Part shown: positions 1 to 11,608 of the stretch, piece after piece
How positions within the stretch are numbered: position 1 is the first letter of the stretch
How the letters are laid out: each line of letters starts with the position of its first letter
Source of the DNA: Linum tenue
Lineage: Eukaryota > Streptophyta > Magnoliopsida > Malpighiales > Linaceae
Direction: 5' to 3'
NCBI GenBank assembly: GCA_946122785.1
Contig: CAMGYJ010000004.1
Span: forward strand, 22,143,684-22,207,683
Length of the DNA: 64,000 bases
Position numbers and translations under genes: made by a program
The notes under the pieces: generated by a model
The model's input: the letters and a program-made list of their open reading frames with translations, nothing else
What the model was told of the DNA's origin: nothing
The model's database searches: none

Positions 1-905
1 ACGGTTGTTATTGACTCATTGTGTGTAGTTGTGTTGTCTCTAATCCAAGAAGGGATTATGCAATCCATTCTCTCCTTCATGACGTGCACATAGAGTTACC
101 CCGGTCGAGCATGAGGATGCCGAGGGTGGAGAGGGAGCCCCAAGACACTAGGAGGGCGCCAGCTTCCACTACAGGCACCATCAGGCCATGTCTAGTGATT
201 CTAGATAGATTACACACGTTTTTACCCCTTGTCTTATGACGTTTGATGTCTTTGCACCATCATTGTAGCTATTTTATGCTAGGTTTGTGCTTGTTTTGGC
301 ATGTTTCGGACCTTAGCAGGTAGAATTGGTACTGGGAATGAAATTCGGACAATAGTGGGGCGAAAGGGGGCAAAATGGACAAAAGACGACCAGACGGAGA
401 TTATCACGTGTAGCAGACCGTGAAGTGGATGTCCAAACCGTGAAGACTGCACAACTCTAAGAGAATTTTTGCAGTTCGCTAGCAGTGTCAAGATCATGGT
501 CCCTAGACTGTGATGTCAACACTCAAACTGTAAAGTCTACAAATCATTCAGAGCCCTTCGAGCAATTTGCGGGTGTTAGAATTATCACGGTCTCAAGACC
601 GTGAAGAATGTTAATGAAACGACACGTGCTAAGATCACTGTTTCAATACATACTTCACGGGCGTGAAGTGAGACCGTGATATGAGCACTCGGGAGCTATA
701 TAAAGGAGAGTGAGTTGAAAAGAAAAGGGAGAGAGAGAGAGAGAGAAGGGTTCTTCATACTTTACGGCGAGGTGTGGTGAAGCAGGTCCGGCCTTGGTCG
801 TGATTCAAGCGGTGACTTTGGTTCAACAATGAGAAATGTCGATTCTGCTGTGCACGCAGTTGGAGAGATTGAAGATGTAGTGGGCTAGTCTTTGACACCT
901 AGTCC
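1..905 (+). mobile_element. Gypsy LTR fragment with TTCACGG palindromes
   Basis: No coding potential. From about 410 to 670 it carries several ACCGTGAA / TTCACGG half-sites, including a palindrome at 585-606 and TTCACGGGCGTGAA at 654-667. These are followed by a TATA box (TATATAAA, 697-704) and a GA-rich probable leader. The stretch around 280-340 resembles the part of the 30-kb LTR that precedes its palindromes. The same layout recurs in the other LTRs of this family here, so I read it as U3-R-U5 of an Athila-like LTR in + orientation. The right end is broken near 905 against the next element; the left end may lie outside the window. Confidence 0.6.
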
Positions 906-936
906 CGCCACCACCATCTTGCCAAACCCTGTATCT

Positions 937-1590
937 TCACGATTTCCTTCTTCTACATTGTGCTCTCGTCCACCGTCCTCCAACTTCCTTTTCCTTCTGA
1001 ATTTCCATGAAACGCCAAATTGAATTGGGATAATTTGTCGTTCTTTCCCATCCTTCAATCCAGCTTCCCGAGGGATCATCTCCCCTGCCCGATATGCTAT
1101 TTGAGGCGATCGACAGGGCAGCTCCTGAAGCAATGTATAGGTTTGCGACTCCGGTCATTGAGAAGAGAGGAGTTTCTGCGTCAACCTGAACAACCACACT
1201 GGTCAACCCTTGTTCCATCGTTTGAGAATCGCTTGAAACCCTTTGGTAGGCGAAATCAATCCGAAACTGCATGTTGGCCTTAGGTGGTGTATCGATGGTA
1301 TCGTTGATGCATATGTCAACGAAGACAGGTTCTTGCAAGGAAAGCTCCGTTACAGGAACTATGGCTTGCACTGAAGGCACATTGAGAGAGGTAATATCCT
1401 CCTCTTTGTCGACAACATCAATTGTGTATTGTTCCTCAACCTCTTTTGAATCAACAACTTCAAGTTGCGGCGGTGGTGCGGTAACTATATCGTAAGCCTT
1501 GATGGCTCTACGACAAGCAGCCATCTCTATACCCAAGGATGTCATCATTCGATTGATGAGTTCATCTCTTGATGGTTTCTCTGAGCTCAT
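937..1590 (-). CDS. Retroelement ORF directly behind a PBS, function unknown
   Basis: Open reading frame of 217 codons on the minus strand. The ATG at 1590 was chosen because it lies 23 nt past the primer-binding site at 1613-1623; the frame is open further upstream, but that part is PBS and LTR. The N-terminal 60 residues look like a real acidic-basic soluble protein (start MSSEKPSRDELINRM, then a helical stretch). The C-terminal 45 residues, rich in Arg and Trp, probably read through into unrelated DNA, because the element is cut near 905. No zinc knuckle, protease or polymerase motif is visible. A gag-like N-terminus of a copia or gypsy element is the simplest idea, but I do not recognise the family. 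Confidence 0.4.
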   Translation of the reverse strand: MSSEKPSRDELINRMMTSLGIEMAACRRAIKAYDIVTAPPPQLEVVDSKEVEEQYTIDVVDKEEDITSLNVPSVQAIVPVTELSLQEPVFVDICINDTIDTPPKANMQFRIDFAYQRVSSDSQTMEQGLTSVVVQVDAETPLFSMTGVANLYIASGAALSIASNSISGRGDDPSGSWIEGWERTTNYPNSIWRFMEIQKEKEVGGRWTRAQCRRRKS

Positions 1591-1612
1591 CGTGATCGAA
1601 ACACGGATCACA

Positions 1613-1623
1613 ACTCTGATACC
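1613..1623 (-). other. Primer-binding site, initiator tRNA-Met type
   Basis: On the minus strand this reads CGGTATCAGAG, one mismatch from the TGGTATCAGAG sequence complementary to the 3' end of initiator tRNA-Met. It lies 3 nt inside the LTR ending at 1627, as expected for the start of first-strand synthesis. Confidence 0.65.
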
Positions 1624-1626
1624 GAA

Positions 1627-2045
1627 TGATACGTGTTGGATTTGGATAGCTCCCTTTTCTTGGCGGGAGTGGACCAAGTTTCTCCTTTCTTGGCGAGAAT
1701 AACCAGGGGTTCTATTTCTGAAAAATTGTCTGCCTCTATTCAATTGATTCCCCACTTAAATATATGAATTGGAATGAACCTATCTCTATGGAACCTACTC
1801 CACGTTTTCCTCTACTACTACTGAACTTCCTCCACTAAATATGGAGATGCTTATTTAGATTCAACCACTAACTCTAACAACTTGCCCTACTAACTCTAAC
1901 AATTTGCTGACCTATCCAACCTTAAGCTCCTATAACAACAAGCTTCTCTCGGCTTGGGTTGGGCTTTTGCCCGTAATTACGCTAGCAACTATTAGGCTTG
2001 GCTGCTCTCGCCGAGTGATGGTTGGGCCGATGAATAGTCGTATCA
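1627..2045 (-). mobile_element. 5' LTR, 419 bp, of a minus-strand LTR element
   Basis: Begins and ends with the inverted repeat TGATACG / CGTATCA, the TG...CA boundary expected of an LTR, and abuts the initiator-Met PBS on its left. Contains a tandem-like stretch of AACTCTAACAA near 1866-1905. The matching 3' LTR is missing because the element is broken near 905, so no target duplication can be checked. Confidence 0.6.
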
Positions 2046-2124
2046 TTATACCATAAACAAGAAAAAAGACACATATACCCTCAAATGAAAAACTTATACA
2101 ACTTACATCATTCCTTACTTGCAA

Positions 2125-4507
2125 TGAAACACCCCGATCCTTTTTAAACAACCGAAATAATCATGGCTCCGGAGCCGGTTAAAAAAAAAGCTTAAAATTC
2201 AAATACAACTTAAACATTCCCAAGAAAAACGTCAAATGCAATGCCCTAAACACGTGGGAAAAACTCAATTGCATAGTTAATAAACCTCAACCTTTGAACC
2301 TCCAATTATACTCATAATCATAGACACAACTGACTAAACAAACTATAACTCCTCGCTGAGCTCCTTGACATCTCGTCAATGCTGGTGCGGCTGCTCGCCT
2401 TGTCCTGCCTCTTCTCGAAAACCACGTCGGATAACCCTTCCTCAACCTGGTGAGTGAGAAAGGGTCAGTCTCGTCGTTACTTCCTAAGGTCCTTCCTTAA
2501 GCAAACTCCTTACTAAAACACGTTATTAGCGTTGTCTTTTCTTAGATGAAAGTCGTTCTCGCTTCCATCCCTCAACTTTATTACTCAAAAGCTTATAGAA
2601 TATCCTTACTACAAATTTTATCTTATAGAAGTTATTTACTTCCATCCCGACTTAATCACATATCACTAGGGAATCACCGCGTTACGTATCGCCGTCCAGT
2701 AGTGACCCGACCATCTACCGCGTCCAGTAGTGGCCCAACCGCCCGGGAGTTCAAATACCATCACCCATACATCACAAACACATACATACATACATACATA
2801 CATAGCACAACGCGTGCCTCCGCCTTAAGTAGGCGGTGGGATGCCTCACACACATAATCGCGCTTACTCATAAAATAAACTAAATAATAACCTGAAAAGA
2901 CAAGCGTAAACTAAAAAGACCTCGATAGAGATTTTACCCCCTTTACACTCACCTCAAAAAGACGACCCTTCTTTACTGCCGGCTGATCCACGTCGTCATC
3001 ATCGAAATTGTACGCTCAAACTCCTCGCCAGCAATGCGCACGAGAGTTCCACTTTGCCGGTACGTATTCTTATGAACCTACGAATATCCCATAACCAATT
3101 ACTTAGCGATCTTCCCAACTCTTCAAGTTATTCACGTGCATGTCCATTATCAATCTCTACCCATCCCTTCTTGCATTACAAAACCTCATCAAGCCACCAA
3201 CTCCACCATCCCCTACGTAACTCCAAATTTCATGACCAAGTGTATGAAGCTACTTTAATCCCAACCCATCACCAATTATCCAATACCATCTGGCATAAGT
3301 TACGTTGGAGAACAAATGAGACTCATTCCCTCCTTTATTCCTCCCCGCCGAATGCTCCAGTTAGTTTCCTTTATCTATTATTTTTAATGCCTCTATATAA
3401 TCTAATTCTTGCAAACCTCATTATAAAGCTAACCTCATGTTGTCGGGACTAAAACCAACTTTCAGCACTCAATACGTCCATTATACACTCAAAACTAGAC
3501 GTCCCGAACCTCCCTTTCCGAGTCTAAATTTCCTTATGGGTATAACATCACCATTATCAATTCACGAGTAACAAGATCATTATTAGTACCTCGATTATAT
3601 CACATTCCAACCGTCATTCGCTACCGTTATACCCCATCGCAGATGTCGTCGTCTGCTCTAGGTACGCTCCTTCCTCAAGTATCAAGTGTTTGCAGTTTCG
3701 GTATTGACGTCGCGAACGATCAATCGCCATTGATTCCTCGTACTCGACCCATCCCTTCTCTATATACGCCGCATATATGCCCGAATTGTTCCACTCCTAT
3801 AACTGCATTGGGAACTCGCCGCCGTCCTTTCCTCATTGATCTCCCTTTTGCCAACGCTAGCTCTTGTAGCTGATCATGATCCCTCTCTTTGTTTTTTTTT
3901 CCTACTCTCTTCCCAGGTCTTGGTTGAGGGGAAATCAATCCCCATCCATCTACAATTAACCCCAATTAATCCCGATGAAACCACCAAAGTTACTGCTTAC
4001 GTTACCATCCCAATTTTCACGGTAACCTTCCAGCTTCCGTTCGTGTTCCCTACCGCTCTGTTTTCCCTTCTTCCTCCCGCTTCCAATCATGTTCTCTGAG
4101 GTACACGACATTCCTTCTTCCTTTCGAGCCTGAGGCCTTCTTTCTTTCACTTCCTCAACTCGGGTCGGTAGCCCAACCCTCTCCTCATTCTCAATTCTCT
4201 TCTCCACTTGGGCTTACACCCACCACACATTTTTATTTCCTTTTGCCGCCCCTAACCATAGGACCAGGCCAAATTGGCCCAAACCAAAAACCCGATGGTG
4301 AAAACCATTCCCAAACAAGACAGGCATGATTAGCAAGCCTAACCTCGATCAACTTACGGTCGTAACTTCCTCATTTTACATCAAAGTTTGAAACCGTTCG
4401 AACTGAGAGTTCATATTTTTAGTCTTCCTCGATGCTACTATGGAATTAGAAAATTTTCCAAACGGTAGAATAGTCATTTTGACTTTTGGAAATAGCAGGG
4501 TGTAACA
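2125..4507 (-). mobile_element. Solo LTR (2.38 kb), hairpin-array family
   Basis: On the minus strand it starts TGTTACACCCTGC and ends GGGGTGTTTCA. It is flanked on both sides by the same 5 bp, TGCAA (2120-2124 and 4508-4512), which is a perfect target-site duplication and proves a complete LTR insertion without internal region. It shares with the solo LTR at 58519-60018 the GTTACGT..TCGCCGTCCAGTA motif (here about 2676-2745), the (CATA)n stretch near 2780, and the GGTGGGATGCCTCACACA block near 2836. Open frames inside it are short and not conserved between copies. A solo LTR arises when the two LTRs of one element recombine. Confidence 0.85.
2676..2745 (-). repeat. Hairpin repeat array in solo LTR (about 2 units)
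   Basis: Two degenerate copies of the repeat seen in full at 59107-59272 and 18738-18908: a conserved loop related to CGTTACGTCTCGCCGTC flanked by short complementary arms (CAC/GTG in the first, CTAC/GTAG in the second, where the loop is shortened). Confidence 0.55.
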
Positions 4508-4704
4508 TGCAACCACTAAAACATCTAAGCAAAGCTATGCAATTAAAAAGTTGCACATGCAGCAAAGCAGAGCAAATATACATGAAAGGAGGCTAAGGTT
4601 TGGTTTTAAACAGATCACACATTTGCAGCTGTCATCCTGCTGCTGCTAAATGTGGTACCTATTGATAGAAGGCCTCCTCTCTATTCCATCAATAACACTA
4701 ACAG

Positions 4705-5332
4705 ACTGTTTGGTACCAAATGAATCAAGAATTCACTTCATTGTAAAATGAATTACCATGTAGAATTCATTGTCAAATGAAATCTTGTGTTTGTTATATT
4801 ATATTCAAATCTTTGGAAATAAAATGAATTGTCGTGTAGAATTCATTGTCAAATGAATTCCTATGTTTGGTATGTCATATGTAGAAGTAGTTTAGTTAAT
4901 AAAAGAGGATAATTATATCATTCTATTATAATTAGTAAATAATTGTGGAATTCCTCAAAATTTAATTCTATAAGTTTTGAGAAATTCATTTTGAAATGAA
5001 ACATTTTTGTGTTTGGTATTTAAAAGAATTCATTTTCAATTCTAAATTTTGAATTTTATGGAATTGGTACTAGTTATAGCAATTCTGAGGAATTGAGATG
5101 GAATTTCCAAATGAATTCCACAACTATTTACTAATTATAATAGAATGACATAAGTATCCTCTTTATTAACTAAATTACTTATATATATGACGTACCAAAT
5201 ACAGGAATTCATTTGACAATGAATTCTACATGACAATTCATTTTATTTCTAAAGATTTGAATATGACATATCAAACACAAGATTTCATTTGACAATAAAT
5301 TTTACACGGTAATTCATTTGGTACCAAACGGT
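4705..5332. mobile_element. Foldback MITE, about 0.63 kb
   Basis: The two halves are inverted copies of each other over about 270 bp. The outer ends read AC(T/C)GTTTGGTACCAAATGAAT on both strands, and inner blocks such as TAGAATTCATTGTCAAATGAA (left) recur as reverse complements on the right. The sequence is AT-rich and has no coding capacity. No clear target duplication is visible, so the superfamily is left open. Confidence 0.75.
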
Positions 5333-5937
5333 ATGTTGATGTCCACAATATCCTTCATACCGAAATCCTTCTTTACCACACCTTTCCTCTTCAAGTTATG
5401 CTCGTCAAACCCCTTTCCAATTTCTTTCCTGGCCTTTCACTGAACGAATGGAATCTAGGTTTCTATAAAAAAAAATTATTTGCCACTGTTTTCATCCGTT
5501 GGCGGTACCCTTGCATATCCAACCAGGCCACCTACGGGATCGAATCACCGACCACCACCATTACCCTCGCCCCCTAACAACACGCAGAACAACCTGCAAA
5601 AAAATACACACACAGCTGAAAGGCAACTCCCAGATCAAAATCCATCACTTTCACCCTTCAATCGAAGACAAATCTATTGACCGCTGCTACTTCTAGTGTT
5701 GGTGACGGAATCGAACTAGGAACTGACCATCAACCACTTTCAGCCTCGCCGCCATCGACCTACCCTGTCAAAGACCATCGACGTCATCCTCGACTCAGCC
5801 GTTGTTGCCCTCAATTCCATTTATGCCATGCGTCGAACACCACCGCCCCAACTTTGAATCAGTCGCCTACAATATGCAGTCGGCAGACCTTCGAACGGTG
5901 AAGAAACCTAGAATGATGCAACCTTCTTCTCTGTTGT
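5333..5937. other. Spacer without a recognisable gene
   Basis: Contains two overlapping open frames (5480-5680 and 5499-5696) and a third at 5677-5901, all rich in Pro, Thr, His and Ser because the DNA is C-rich. None has a recognisable domain. It could be decayed genic DNA; I see no support for a working gene. Confidence 0.4.
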
Positions 5938-7446
5938 CTAGGGTGGGCAATGAGGAAATGGGTATTTGAGTATACTCATACCCGTCCCGTTTTATGAGAA
6001 TTACGGGTACTCAAATACCCGTTTTATTTATTGCAATATGGAGTTTGGAATTGTAAGTTTTAATAATGAGTACCGGCAGGTTGGAATAGGTTAGGATGGT
6101 TACTTATTTTTTAGTAATTACGGTGGCTACTAAAATCTACACCGTTCATTATCTCTATTTCACCTTAATTTTAAATTAACGGTAAAGATTACATTAGGGA
6201 TAATTTTGGAAATGAAAAAATATCACACCTGATTACTCTATATGTATCAAGCCCTACTGCACCCATCTTCCCCATCCCGCAGCCACCAACACTATAGCTC
6301 TCACATCCCTCCACACCCCACCGTTGTCCCCTCTCCCATCCCTCCCAAGTCCCACCCCACCCTGCCACCATCCCCTCTCCCATCCCACCCACCCCATCTC
6401 ACCTCGTCGTCGTCCCTTCCCATCCCTACCCTACCCTCCCCCCTCCCCACCCCACCCCTATGTCAGGAATTGGTAGGAAAGAATCGGATTGAAGGCGTGA
6501 TTAATCACTCTCCTTAGAGTGTTATTTGCCCCCACTACAAATTGCTGGTAGGCTCGAGCAAACCACCCTCCAGGAGTCCCTTCAATTTTAAGTCTGGAAG
6601 CAGCAATCTTGTAGACTTCTGTGTTTGTGAGATAGAGAAGGAAACTAGGAAGAAGAAGAAATTATCTCGTCTCAAAAGAGTTATGGCAGTCATCTATTTA
6701 TAGTTGTGAAAACTGGAAGTTACCTTCCGAAGAGTCACATCCCTTCATAGAAAAGGTAGTTACCTTTATGGAAGGACATATCCTTTCACAGAAAAAGGGA
6801 GTTACCTTTCTTGGAAGGACACTTCTTTTCACAATATTCAAACGTTAATTAACTAATTAATTAAATTGCCAAAAGACCCCATCTTCATAATTTACTTCTC
6901 CCATCAATGTCGTATTACAACTCTATTGACTAACTCTAACAATCCCCCACTTAGTCAATAAGAGTTGAGAATACCTGCCTCAAACAAGTAACGCATACAT
7001 AAAGGTATCTTTTCGATTTGAACCATTACCTAGTGCAAGCAACTCAAAGTTGATAACGAATCAGTGACGGGCTTAAGCCTAGGAGTCACGATCCAAAGCT
7101 ATAATCGGAGATGCCACAAACGTACTTGTCTCTTCTCTAAACCACATCCACCAACTAGGGTAGCACTATTATGGCCATGTGCTAATCCTGTTTCATGAAC
7201 ATACACAAAAGTTGACATCTACTTTTGTTAGAGCGGCACCACTCTAAATGCTCACATAGGTGACATTCCAAATGAATTCATTAAGAGTTCTATAACTCAT
7301 CTCAAGAGTTCTATAACTCACCCTTCTTTGGAATAATTTACTTGTACAATAAATTAGTGCCTCTGTTAGAGTAACTTGTTATTACCACATTGAACCTTTT
7401 AATTAGTGAATACCTAAAGAAAAGGTTGGGTTCCCGCTACTTCTAA

Positions 7447-7915
7447 CTACACAAGAGGTCTCAATCCCTTCCCTTGGCATGTCTCATAGATCATGCCTCT
7501 TGTCAATCTTTTGGTAAGAGGATTTGCCACATTATTGAGCGATCTTACATACACAATAGAAATGATTACATTAGTAATCAAATATCTAACGTGTTCATGT
7601 CATAGGCTAGTTTCTCTAGACTCACCATTGCAAATCTTGTTATAAGCTCTCGACAAAGTAGCCTCACTATCACAAAAGACAGAAATGGCTGGCATCGGTT
7701 GTGGCCACAACTCTATACTTAACAACAAGTTTCTTAGCCATTCTGCATCTTTTCCAGCCGCCGCCAGGGCTAGAAATTCATCTTCCATGGTGGAGTGTAA
7801 TATACATTTAGTTTCTTCGAAACCCAAGAAACAACTCCACCACCTAGTGTAAAAAACTACCCATTGTAGATTTATTATCACTAGCACTAGTTATCCAACT
7901 ATCATGAGAAACATC
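7447..7915 (-). pseudogene. Copia pol 3' end: RNase H remnant
   Basis: The minus strand encodes the typical copia RNase H tail: STMEDEFLALAAAGKDAEWL, then CDSEATLSRAYN, and after an in-frame stop at about 7600 it continues with SIVYVRSLNNVANPLTKRL up to a stop at 7447. In intact copia elements this follows reverse transcriptase at the C-terminus of the polyprotein and degrades the RNA of the RNA-DNA hybrid. The internal stop and loss of everything upstream make it a pseudogene. The stop lies where relatives have an Arg-His pair, consistent with one C-to-T change. Confidence 0.8.
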
Positions 7916-7959
7916 TCCCCACACTTCTCCCACTTGCCAAACTATCATGGAACAATTCC

Positions 7960-8560
7960 ATTTTATTTTCCATTACTTATTGAACTTTCAACTGCTACAT
8001 TGATCTAATTGTTTGCCAATGGTATGGACTAATTCAATTATTATACCACAAACAATTCAGATATTAGAAATATCATCTAATTACTTACCAATGGAATTGG
8101 TCAAGGTATCTTAAGATGCCACAAGTAATTCAGTTGCATTTCCAGATTGTATTGGAAATACCATCGAATTACTTACCAATGGCATTTCACGAAGGTAACT
8201 TGACATACCACAAGCAATTCAAACGAATATTCTAAGTCAATCATCTAATTACTTGCCAATGGTATATATTTCACAAATATACCATAAGTAATTCAGACTT
8301 TAAGTTCTACAAAATCATCTCAATTGAGCTCTCATGCCAAATTATTTTTCAATGGTATATATCTACGTATACCATAAACAATTCCGACAAATAGCTTCAA
8401 ACAATAATCATATGTCAAATTATTTTCCAATGGTATAGTATACATATACCATAAACAATTCCGACAAATAGCTTCAAACAATAATCATATGTCAAATTAT
8501 TTTCCAATGGTATAGTATACATATACCATAAACAATTTAACCATAATTAGTTTAATGATC
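7960..8560. repeat. Tandem imperfect repeats with CCAATGGTAT / ATACCATAA
   Basis: Six to seven diverged units of about 60-100 bp. Each contains AATTA(C/T)TT..CCAATGGTAT followed by ATACCATAA.CAATT, a loose inverted repeat. Two adjacent units near 8390-8550 are almost identical over about 80 bp, which points to recent tandem duplication. They lie in the non-coding interior of the copia derivative. Confidence 0.7.
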
Positions 8561-10157
8561 ACCATTCTATGGCAAGCTTATTCAATCACTATAAGGATGC
8601 ATCTTAGTTTCATCTTCCAAGACATAAACCATATACATGATAACGAATTATCATGTCGGGGACATATTTCACCATTTTTCCAATTTACTTCAAGATCACA
8701 ACTCAAACAATTTTGTTACATAAACCAAATTGTTTCATCTTGCAAGCATCAAAATTGAAACTCATACAAATTTTGGCGACAAAATTTGTTTCAAGAATTC
8801 AACGTCAATTCTTTCAAATTCAAACAAGTTGAATTTCTCCAGACTCTTTTCATAATATGACTTCTGAGTTTGTTCTCGTCTCAAATACTACTAAAGTATA
8901 TTTGGTAGCACTTAACCAAATAGAGTGGCTCAACCATCACTTAATTGGTTGCCAACCAATCTTCATCTTTATCAACAATGTTTTAACACACAAACGGTTT
9001 ATAAAGTTGGAAACAGGAACCATAATTCTTTCTTTATTTCCAACTACATAAACATAACTAACATATATACATATGTACCACAAACAAATATATATCAACT
9101 ATATATATTATATATCATCAATTCTCAGGTTAGAAAGGAACAGAGGGTTACCGATCTCCAAAGAGTGTTTCCTTCCGACAGCACCGGCCGTAGAGTGCAA
9201 TAGTTTCCTTTTCGCTTTTCCGGTAACCAACCAAGCAGAAATAAAATAGCGACAATGACATCTTTTCTTCCTTTCTCTCCAGACGCAGAAACATAAGAGA
9301 TATATACTCTATATGTTTCACAAACAATATATAGGAACTGCACGCTCCTCGAGACCAGCAATATATTCCATTCGCATGTTTAAAAAATTGGGCATAACAG
9401 TATCTCAAACCAACGAACACAACAAAACAACAAGAACCACGCTTGTTGGAATCAGAAGCATACACCTTCAACGTACTCTTCACTCTATAATCCATTTTTC
9501 CAACAAAATAACACTCTAAGATTGTCAGGAACTGGTAGGAAAGAATCGGATTGAAGGCGTGATTAATCACTCTCCTTAGAGTGTTATTTGCCCCCACTAC
9601 AAATTGCTGGTAGGCTCGAGCGAACCACCCCCAGGAGTCCCTTCAATTTTAAGTCTGGAAGCAGCAATCTTGCAGACTATGTGTTTGTGAAATAGAGAAG
9701 GAAACTAGGAAGAAGAAGAAATTATCTCGTCTCAAAAGAGTTATGGCAGTCATCTATTTATAGTTGTGAAAACTGGAAGTTACCTTCCGAAGAGTCACAT
9801 CCCTTCATAGAAAAGGTAGTTACCTTTATGGAAGGACATATCCTTTCACAGAAAAAGGGAGTTACCTTTCTTGGAAGGACACTTCTTTTCACAATATTCA
9901 AACGTTAATTAATTAATATAAAATTAATTAATTAATTAAATTGCCAAAAGACTCCATCTTCATAATTTACTTCTCCCATCAATGTCGTATTACAACTCTA
10001 TTGACTAACTCTAACACCTACCCTCTCTATCTCTCTCTCTCTACCCGGCAGCGGGGAGGAGCCGATGGACAAGCGATCTGGGTGGGTACGGGACTATGGA
10101 GGTCGTCAAAGCAATCGGCGGCGTTGATCATCCTTTTATCTTCGACCCTCTCGCCTC

Positions 10158-10430
10158 AATGGTATTGTTTTTGTCGCATTGGTATTGATTTTGTTGCATT
10201 GGTATTGTTTCTGTCCCATTGGTAGTGATTATCATGTAATGGTATTAATTTGCATGTATTGGTATTGATTAAATCTGCAATGGTATTGGTTTTTTCTGAA
10301 ATGGTCTTGATTTATATTGGTAGATTGTTTATATTGGTAGTTTTCGTGTAGTGGTATAGATTTATTTATGCAATAATATTGATGTTTTTCAAAGTGGTAG
10401 TGGTTCTCTAATAGATTGGTAGTGATTTCG
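10158..10430 (+). repeat. Degenerate minisatellite, ATTGGTATTGATT type
   Basis: About eleven imperfect units of 20-25 bp built around (C/A)ATTGGTATTGATTTTGTTG, inside the hAT-like element. Unit length varies and no coding frame persists. Confidence 0.65.
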
Positions 10431-10698
10431 TGTTTTCTTTTCTTTTGTAGAAAGATTGAGAAAAATAAGGAAAGAAGATCTGGCTGGAGATTATGGAAGT
10501 AAGACAAAGAAATAGAATTGTAACTAATATATTTTTGAAACTACCTAAAATATAATTTATTAAAATAATTAATTAATGCAATTTATTTTTTCATACCCAA
10601 TTTACCCTTAGTAACCACCGTAACCTGTCCCCCGCCAGGTTACCTGCTAATACCCGTTTGGGTAATACGGGTACTAGTTTTACCCGTTTCCTCGCAAC

Positions 10699-11599
10699 TG
10701 TAACGAGGGGATGTAGGTGTAAATAAGTTTTAGTTGGGGATTAATATGTAATTGGATATCTCCTAAAAGGAGTTTGTGTTGTAATGGAAAAATTAAGCAA
10801 TTAATAGAATCCAATTCTAATTCCTTCTTTCGATCTCCTCTCTTCCTTCTCTTTGTTATTCCTCTCTGTCTCTAATCTCTTCTTCTAATCTTCTTGTCCA
10901 ATTCTCCTTTCTTTTTTTTTTTCGTTGAATTCCAATTCTCCTTTCTCTTCTAAAATCCTTGTATCTTCTCTTCAATTTCCAATTGTTGATCCTCAATCGC
11001 CAAGAATTGATCCACTATCACTTCGGGACACTACAAATTGGTAACAGAGCTTCTTTTTGGCAACCATGGCGATGACAACGCGTTGGGACGTCAGTGAAGT
11101 ACGATTTGCGAAGGCAACGCGTTGGGACGGTAGTGAAGCTGACGGTGTCTATATTTTGGACCAGCTGGTGATATGCGGAAGGGTGCTATCCAGGAGTTAG
11201 TTGCACTTGTTGTCCATTAGATGTTCTCTTCTCTTTTGATTGTTTTCAATAGCCAATAAGCTTAAGGACAAGCCTCTTCTCAAGGGGTAGGGATTGTAAC
11301 AAGGGGATGTAAGTGTAAATAAGTTTTAGTTGGAGATTAATATGTAATTGGGTATCTCTTATAAAAGGAGTTTGTGTTGTAATGGAAAAATTAAGCAATT
11401 AACAGAATCTAATTCCAATTCCTTATTTCGATCTCCTCTCTTCCCTCTCTCTGTTATTCCTCTCTATCTTTGTTCTCTTCTTCTAATATTCTTGTCCAAT
11501 TCTTCTTTCTCTTCTCAAACCCTTCTATCTTCTCTTCAATTTCCAATTGTTGATCCTCAATCGCCAAGAATTGATCCAGCATCACTCTGGGACGCTACA
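10699..11599 (+). mobile_element. TRIM (miniature LTR retrotransposon), 901 bp
   Basis: Two direct LTRs, 10699-11035 (337 bp) and 11295-11599 (305 bp), both starting TGTAAC(G/A)AGGGGATG and ending CTACA, surround only 259 bp of interior. A PBS, TGGTAACAGAGC (11039-11050), lies 3 nt after the first LTR. A polypurine tract (CAAGGGGTAGGGAT) directly precedes the second. Flanks GCAAC / ACAAC agree at 4 of 5 bases as target duplication. The interior has no coding capacity but a short duplicated block (ACGCGTTGGGACG at two places). All parts needed in cis for reverse transcription are present. Confidence 0.9.
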
Positions 11600-11608
11600 A
11601 CAACCTAG

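Larger units (their letters stand above)
6461..10016 (-). mobile_element. Internally deleted Ty1/copia element with two LTRs
   Basis: Minus-strand element with LTRs 6461-6941 (481 bp) and 9523-10016 (494 bp). They are nearly identical, start TGTTAGAGTTAG and end CCTGACA. A polypurine tract (AAGTGGGGGAT) precedes the 3' LTR at about 6942-6955. Flanks share only CCTA, so the target duplication is imperfect. The 2.6-kb interior keeps only the end of pol (RNase H) and 1.6 kb of non-coding, repeat-rich DNA. Gag, protease, integrase and reverse transcriptase are gone and no good PBS is visible. It can only have moved with help from a complete relative. Confidence 0.85.
5938..11608. mobile_element. 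hAT-like non-autonomous element containing nested insertions
   Basis: The left end reads CTAGGGTGGGCAATGAGG. The right end, once the TRIM at 10699-11599 is removed, reads on the opposite strand CTAGGTTGCGAGGAAACGGG. Subterminal blocks (TACCCG/CGGGTA repeats, and AGGTTACGGTGG-like motifs at 6066-6135 and 10605-10650) also match in inverse orientation. These features resemble hAT-type elements with subterminal repeats, but no transposase remains and I see no 8-bp target duplication. Its interior is interrupted by a copia derivative (6461-10016) and holds a minisatellite (10158-10430). Confidence 0.5.

Noticed and set aside
6242..6517. Proline/serine-rich 91-codon frame
   Set aside because: Translation of a C-rich simple stretch that ends inside the copia LTR.
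9148..9597. 149-codon minus frame in the copia derivative
   Set aside because: It starts inside the LTR and runs into non-coding interior, with no similarity to gag or pol.
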